Positions 4,998-8,386 of a DNA stretch of 8,386 bases are shown here, one piece after another (positions within the stretch are counted from its first letter, which is position 1; every line of letters begins with the position of its first letter). The notes beneath the pieces were generated by a model that saw only the letters and a program-made list of their open reading frames with translations, did no database searches and was not told the origin of the DNA. The translations under genes and the position numbers were made by a program. This stretch comes from WRMR01 sp031548645 (GTDB lineage Bacteria; Planctomycetota; Planctomycetia; Pirellulales; Thermoguttaceae): assembly GCA_031548645.1 (NCBI GenBank), contig JAVBQX010000180.1:1-8386 (forward strand). Reading direction: 5' to 3'.

Positions 4998-7256
4998 TTA
5001 CGAATTCCGAAACTCCGACAGCTTCACGCGAGGCCGTTGCGGCTTGGCAATGGTCTTGAGTGTCCCAAGTTCGACACCCTGGATCGACGCCGCGACGGCG
5101 CAGCCCACCAAACAGTCAAGCCAGTGGTTGTCCGGCTGCGAGGGCCGGATTTTCCATTCGTCGACCGTGCGTCCGTTCGCCGTCGCCTGAACCCGATACT
5201 CAGCAACCAGATGCTCCGCCAGCATGGTATGCACTTTCGGATCGTGCCCGAACAAGGAGAGACAACCGGGATCGCCCATGTTCACCGCGAAACGGGCATG
5301 AACGAAGGACTTCCAATAATTCGTATCGATCAAAACATGCCGCACCTGACGCTTGCCTGCCGTGTTCGGGATGCGCCAGTGATGGCCGACACGGTCGCCG
5401 CGTTTTTTGGCATATTCCGCAAAGGGGATGCTCGACGCGCCGACGTACTTTCCGTGCGAGGGATAAAGAATTCCGGCGAATTGGGACTGACGGCAGAATT
5501 GGTAAACGACGTCCGTGCTTTGCCCCCAGTTCGAATCAATGAGGCATTGATTGACGTGCATTTCCACGCCGTCCTCACGGTAGTACGAACGGTTCAATCG
5601 CTCTTCGCAAAGTTTTTCAAGACCTCCGTAAATTGCGCCTTCAAGTCCGCTGTTGGGGATGGCCACGGCCAACGTTTTCTGGATGTCACGCAGGGTGTAA
5701 TACGCCCGCTGCTGATCGGGCCAGGTGCCGTAATCCAGCACATATCCGTTGAAATACCCGTCCCAAGCGGCCAAAAGCCAATAGAGGGCCTTTTGTTGGA
5801 CGTCGACGAACATGGTCATATGGCTGCATTCCAGCGGGATGACCGCGCGATCATAACCGTTCGTTTTTTCCGCGATTTGTTCGGCGGTCAGCATCTCCTC
5901 GCCGAGTTTTTCCAAAATCGGCGAGTTTTGATATTCCGCCATGAACGCGCCTTCGTCCCGGATTTTCAGGTTCATGGCGTGTTGCAAGCCTGAGATTTCG
6001 TCGTCGTTGTAGCGTTCCGGCCAAGCAATGCGCGAACCGGCGTCCATCGCTTCGCGGTTCTGCTCGTAAAATCGCGTCGCGTTGCTGCCGTCGCCGTCGT
6101 TGCGTAGGGAATCGCCGCGCAGTTCGGCGTATTTTGACCAGAGTTTATCATTGCTGGGAAACAGATAGACCATTTTCGTGCGTTCGCCCTGCCATTCAGG
6201 GTGCTTATCCCGGTCCAATATCCGGTCGGCCATGTCGTCAGGCCTGATGACCGTACACGCCATGAGTCCCGCGATCTTTTTGCCCGGCCCGGCCATGCCC
6301 AAGACGTCACCGGCTAAAATGCCCTCGCGATGCGTCGATTGCGACTCCGACCACGCCGACTCGGAGGTTTGTGGGTCGTCGATCAAAACGAGTTGCGGAC
6401 GTACCACCTGACCGTCCGCGCGGGCGTGATTTTGGCCGCGAATGTCGGAGCCTTTCATGCCGCTGCTCGAAATGACCACGCCGCTCGCCGCCGAACCTTC
6501 GATCGTGGGCAAAACCACCTTGTCGACGTTCCATTCAATCCGCGTCGGTTCGTTCTTGTATTTCTGCCCTTTCTGGCGGTTCGTGATGCGTTCTAAACAC
6601 TGGATCGGATAACAGACTTCCGGGAAGTCGCCCTTGAGCAGAGGGTTCGTTTCCAGCCAGACTTTGATGTTCTCCAAAAGATCGCGGGACCTGCTGGCGC
6701 TCGATGCGATGAGACAAACGAACGGCACCGCGCCGATGAATGACGCCCAAACCACCGCCGTCTGGCACATGACCGTTTTACCGCTGCCACGAGGCATGGC
6801 CAGCGCGAACAGTCCGCCATGCAAAACCGCCCGTTCGATCTTTTCGATGACGCGCAGGTGGTCGAAAGACCAGGGCAGGTAAAAGATTTCAGGAAAATAC
6901 GATTCGCAAAACACGCGAAAGGATTTTGTGGCCATTTCCCGGCGCTGGAGATTCTCGATCTCGGGCAGTTCGCCGATATCCTGCGCGGTGCGGACTTCCT
7001 CGGCGTTGCGGATCGCCTGCAGGCGTTTCTTTTCCGCGTAGTCCATCGGTTCGTTTTTGGGCCGAAAATACTCCAGCGTCAGCCAGGCGGCGTAACGAAA
7101 CAGGTTGATCGTCTTGTCGTCGCCAATGGTGTAACCGGCACGGTTGCGATGTCGGCGCAGACGGGTTTCGGTGAGAACCGTGCCGTGTCCCGCCGTATTC
7201 AAAATGCGCATCAGCTCGGCTGGCTTCAGGGATTGCGGGTTAATTTGCGTTGCCAA
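4998..7256 (-). CDS. terL: Phage terminase large subunit (packaging ATPase and nuclease), 752 aa
   Basis: The motor that cuts and translocates phage DNA into the prohead. Residues 9-64 form an N-terminal module similar to the 68-aa protein encoded just upstream. The ATPase has Walker A MPRGSGKT (154-161), Walker B LVLIDD followed by PQ (289-296), and a candidate coupling segment near 330-335. The nuclease half begins at about 475. Likely metal-binding acidic residues are D485 (TMFVDVQQ), D574 (CLIDSNWG) and D714 in NHWLDCLVG (710-718), a pattern known from GpA-like terminases. All motifs are intact, so the enzyme could work. The start is TTG at 7256, supported by AGGAG (7268-7264 on the minus strand) seven bases away. 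It overlaps the preceding gene by 17 bases, suggesting translational coupling. A portal gene should follow, but a convergent hydrolase gene does. Exact subfamily (lambda gpA-like or another TerL) is uncertain. Confidence 0.9.
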   Translation of the reverse strand: MATQINPQSLKPAELMRILNTAGHGTVLTETRLRRHRNRAGYTIGDDKTINLFRYAAWLTLEYFRPKNEPMDYAEKKRLQAIRNAEEVRTAQDIGELPEIENLQRREMATKSFRVFCESYFPEIFYLPWSFDHLRVIEKIERAVLHGGLFALAMPRGSGKTVMCQTAVVWASFIGAVPFVCLIASSASRSRDLLENIKVWLETNPLLKGDFPEVCYPIQCLERITNRQKGQKYKNEPTRIEWNVDKVVLPTIEGSAASGVVISSSGMKGSDIRGQNHARADGQVVRPQLVLIDDPQTSESAWSESQSTHREGILAGDVLGMAGPGKKIAGLMACTVIRPDDMADRILDRDKHPEWQGERTKMVYLFPSNDKLWSKYAELRGDSLRNDGDGSNATRFYEQNREAMDAGSRIAWPERYNDDEISGLQHAMNLKIRDEGAFMAEYQNSPILEKLGEEMLTAEQIAEKTNGYDRAVIPLECSHMTMFVDVQQKALYWLLAAWDGYFNGYVLDYGTWPDQQRAYYTLRDIQKTLAVAIPNSGLEGAIYGGLEKLCEERLNRSYYREDGVEMHVNQCLIDSNWGQSTDVVYQFCRQSQFAGILYPSHGKYVGASSIPFAEYAKKRGDRVGHHWRIPNTAGKRQVRHVLIDTNYWKSFVHARFAVNMGDPGCLSLFGHDPKVHTMLAEHLVAEYRVQATANGRTVDEWKIRPSQPDNHWLDCLVGCAVAASIQGVELGTLKTIAKPQRPRVKLSEFRNS

Positions 7257-7446
7257 ATGAAATCTCCTGTGCTAGAAACGCGGTATATTCCACGAGGTTG
7301 ATCTTTTCGTCTTCGTTTAACAATTTCCCGGCTTCGGCGATTTCGCGAATGTGTTCCTCCGGGATCGGCCGCTTCAAGGCCTGGGATAACAAGGTCGCCA
7401 AGTCGCCCGGCGACAGGGCGGTCATATCCAGTTTGTCCTTACTCAA
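7240..7446 (-). CDS. Small terminase-like protein, 68 aa, paralogous to the TerL N-terminal domain
   Basis: The start is TTG 7446-7444, five bases after a strong SD (AAGGAG, 7457-7452), giving 68 residues. An ATG at 7503 would add 19 residues, but it has no comparable SD and would overlap the start of the divergent gene. Residues 10-64 align with TerL residues 9-64 across nearly their whole length with one two-residue gap. Shared positions include L-x-P near the start, LL/IL, an AG pair (39-40 against 40-41), INL (49-51 against 50-52), and Y-x-A-(F/W)-L, then E. The composition suggests a small helical domain. Position immediately before and overlapping terL is where small terminase subunits are found, so a DNA-recognition or regulatory partner of TerL is the best inference. 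At 68 residues it is shorter than most TerS proteins, and no classical TerS signature is visible. Confidence 0.65.
   Translation of the reverse strand: MSKDKLDMTALSPGDLATLLSQALKRPIPEEHIREIAEAGKLLNEDEKINLVEYTAFLAQEISFGNAN
7264..7268 (-). promoter_or_regulatory. Ribosome binding site fixing the TTG start of terL
   Basis: The minus strand reads AGGAG, seven bases, then TTG GCA ACG. The site lies inside the coding end of the 68-aa gene, so ribosomes finishing that gene pass over it. No ATG in this frame has a matching SD nearby. Confidence 0.65.
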
Positions 7447-7451
7447 AATTT

Positions 7452-7457
7452 CTCCTT
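7452..7457 (-). promoter_or_regulatory. Ribosome binding site fixing the TTG start of the 68-aa gene
   Basis: AAGGAG on the minus strand, then AAATT and TTG AGT AAG. It favours the 68-residue form over the 87-residue form from ATG 7503. The same bases overlap the -35 element proposed for the divergent plus-strand gene (7456-7461). Confidence 0.65.
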
Positions 7458-7496
7458 GACTTTGAAACCGTCCCGCGTATCCTGTGATTGAGGAGG
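7456..7496 (+). promoter_or_regulatory. Possible promoter and strong SD for the HARE-HTH gene
   Basis: TTGACT (7456-7461, five of six) and TATCCT (7478-7483, four of six) are 16 bases apart. Transcription would start near 7490, immediately before the SD AGGAGG (7491-7496), five bases ahead of ATG 7502. The leader would be only about 12 bases, unusually short. The -35 overlaps the SD of the divergent 68-aa gene, so the two transcription units share this 55-bp gap. Confidence 0.4.
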
Positions 7497-7501
7497 TTCC
7501 C

Positions 7502-8032
7502 ATGATTAAGATTGGAATTTGTTACATTGCGAAATTCGCGAAGGTGACCATGCCGGTACGCATTGAATCCCGCAAAGACAACGGCGTCTGGCTGTCGCGC
7601 AGCTTAACGCACGGGCGTATCGTGTTCGTGAGAAACGAAGCCCAGCTCTTACGTGAATGTTCCGAGAGCGATTTATCCGAGCTGGCCAAAACCGTCCTGC
7701 CGAACCGACGCTCAAAGAAACCGGCACCCGCTCCGAAAATGCCCGTTGAGACGGTCCAGGCCGCACAGAATCGCAAGGTTAAGAGAAGGCGACCCAGTGT
7801 GCCGGAGTTCGGATTAACGCTTGTCGAGGCCGCATACAGAATACTTCGCCAGTCCCAAAAGCCATTGACGAGTCAGGAGATCGTCGATCTGGCATACAAG
7901 AGAAAAATGCACCGCAGCAATGGCGCCACGCCTCAAAACACATTGAACGCGGCGATCATTCGGGATTTAAAAGCGAACGGTGAACAATCCCGTTTCGTGA
8001 AAGTTGGCCGCGGCATGTTCACCGCGCGATAA
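7502..8032 (+). CDS. SH3-like plus HARE-HTH DNA-binding protein, 176 aa
   Basis: The C-terminal 72 residues (about 105-176) match the HARE-HTH (HB1/ASXL) winged-helix family: LVEAAYRILRQSQKPLTSQE (107-126), then NGATPQNTLNAAIIRDLK (140-157), SRFVKVGRGMFTAR (163-176). The pattern AAy.iL....pLts.EIv plus TP..TlnA.i.rDl...g..SrFvkvGrG is diagnostic. The family includes the RNA-polymerase delta subunit and domains fused to restriction and chromatin proteins, and is thought to sense or bind DNA. Residues 1-50 look like a small SH3/KOW-type beta domain (YIAKFAKVTMPVRIESR, then a W30 and GRIVFVRNEAQLL), a pairing I recall from Planctomycetes-like bacteria. A basic linker (RRSKK, NRKVKRRRP) lies between. 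The start is ATG 7502 with AGGAGG five bases before; GTG 7484 is rejected because it precedes that SD. Its divergent position suggests a regulator of the terminase unit, but this is only inference. Confidence 0.8.
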   Translation: MIKIGICYIAKFAKVTMPVRIESRKDNGVWLSRSLTHGRIVFVRNEAQLLRECSESDLSELAKTVLPNRRSKKPAPAPKMPVETVQAAQNRKVKRRRPSVPEFGLTLVEAAYRILRQSQKPLTSQEIVDLAYKRKMHRSNGATPQNTLNAAIIRDLKANGEQSRFVKVGRGMFTAR

Positions 8033-8064
8033 GAAACGGCCTCCGTGCCGATGCCAACATTTGT

Positions 8065-8386
8065 TCAGTCGGTCCATTCACCGTTCTCGGTGATCTTCTT
8101 GATTTCGGCGAACAGATTGCCCCACATCGACCGGCCCCGGTGATCCTTTTCCATGATCGCCGACATCACCGCTTCACGCATGACGTCGAAATCCCCATAT
8201 TCGTGTTCCTTCGCGAAGAATGTGATGCGATCCGCTAGATGGCGCCCGTAACGCGAACGCAGGAAGTTGCGAACGACCGCCGGGTCGTCTTCCCGATAAA
8301 AACTGGAAAGAACGAGACTGGCCGACTCCCAAAGGTGGGCTGCCATCTCTTCGTCGTTCGTCAGGGATTGGACGGTGCCATAAAAG
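8065..8386 (-). CDS. C-terminal part of an unidentified protein (5' end beyond window)
   Basis: The frame is open from the window edge to TGA at 8067-8065, giving about 106 visible residues. An internal ATG at 8346 could be mistaken for the start, but codons upstream of it (FYGTVQSLTNDEE) remain open to the edge and read like normal protein, and no SD precedes that ATG. The sequence is soluble, mostly helical and rich in charged residues. A central stretch, VVRNFLRSRYGRHLADRITF, vaguely recalls the 'FLdSryGRHfAD' motif of small phage- or plasmid-borne proteins of unknown function; that is from memory and low confidence. It converges with the HARE-HTH gene 32 bases away and shares the terminase strand, so it may be an upstream phage gene. 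Confidence 0.6.
   Translation of the reverse strand, partial: FYGTVQSLTNDEEMAAHLWESASLVLSSFYREDDPAVVRNFLRSRYGRHLADRITFFAKEHEYGDFDVMREAVMSAIMEKDHRGRSMWGNLFAEIKKITENGEWTD

Larger units (their letters stand above)
162..8386. mobile_element. Prophage segment or remnant (boundaries not defined)
   Basis: Phage content rests on a complete terminase large subunit (4998-7256), its 68-aa companion (7240-7446) and three tail-fibre-type proteins (490-3461), all on the minus strand. The 66-aa protein at 162-362 may belong too. Two plus-strand genes, the serine hydrolase and the HARE-HTH protein, sit between or beside them. No integrase, att-site repeat, tRNA, portal, capsid or lysis gene is visible, so neither end can be drawn. 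The left limit is set provisionally at the 66-aa gene because the hairpin at 100-148 and an opposite-strand gene lie beyond it. The right limit is only the window edge. Confidence 0.6.

Noticed and set aside
4638..5993. Plus-strand open frame of 451 codons overlapping hydrolase and terminase
   Set aside because: It crosses two well-supported genes in other frames and shows no protein family features.
1..8386. CRISPR array, tRNA, rRNA or riboswitch
   Set aside because: No regularly spaced repeats, cloverleaf, rRNA-like block or recognisable aptamer was found by reading both strands.

Overview
The window looks like part of a prophage, or a prophage remnant, in a moderately GC-rich bacterial genome. 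A phage terminase and a three-gene tail-fibre cassette lie on the minus strand. They are interrupted by a plus-strand serine hydrolase (beta-lactamase/penicillin-binding fold). The host cannot be fixed from the sequence. TTG starts behind good Shine-Dalgarno sites, a HARE-HTH protein with an SH3-like N-terminus, and a secreted SxxK hydrolase with an SQSK motif would fit the Planctomycetota/Lentisphaerota/Verrucomicrobiota group, but this is a weak inference from remembered families.

Layout, left to right. 2-73: 3' end of an unidentified plus-strand gene, followed by a strong hairpin terminator (100-148). 162-362: a 66-aa phage-like protein (minus) with a possible promoter of its own. 490-3461 (minus, transcribed from 3461 down): a tight cassette of a 125-aa fibre-tip-like protein, a 524-aa protein with two discoidin-like (F5/8C) modules, and a 329-aa collar/tail fibre. 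3468-3856: a 389-bp AT-rich non-coding stretch rich in short palindromes. 3857-4978 (plus): the secreted serine hydrolase. 4998-7256 (minus): the terminase large subunit. 7240-7446 (minus): a 68-aa protein that overlaps the terminase start and resembles the terminase's own N-terminal domain, probably a small-terminase-like DNA-recognition protein. 7502-8032 (plus): an SH3-like plus HARE-HTH DNA-binding protein, divergent from the terminase unit. 8065 to the right edge (minus): the C-terminal part of an unidentified protein.

How the genes fit together: the 68-aa protein and TerL would recognise and package DNA. The three fibre proteins share interchangeable ends (a common N-terminal anchor in two, a common C-terminal domain in two), which suggests a modular host-recognition set on the virion tail. 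The hydrolase may be a cargo (moron) gene, because it runs against the phage genes and has its own AT-rich control region. No portal, protease, capsid, tape-measure or baseplate gene lies between terminase and fibres, so this is either a remnant, a satellite-like element or an unusual gene order.

Most notable observations: the TerL N-terminal domain/68-aa paralogue pair; the missing head and tail module with a hydrolase in its place; the duplicated ~234-residue unit of the 524-aa protein; shared anchor and tip domains across the fibre genes; an AUG-UAA start-stop element placed at optimal SD distance ahead of the fibre operon; and clustered palindromes in the hydrolase/fibre divergent region.
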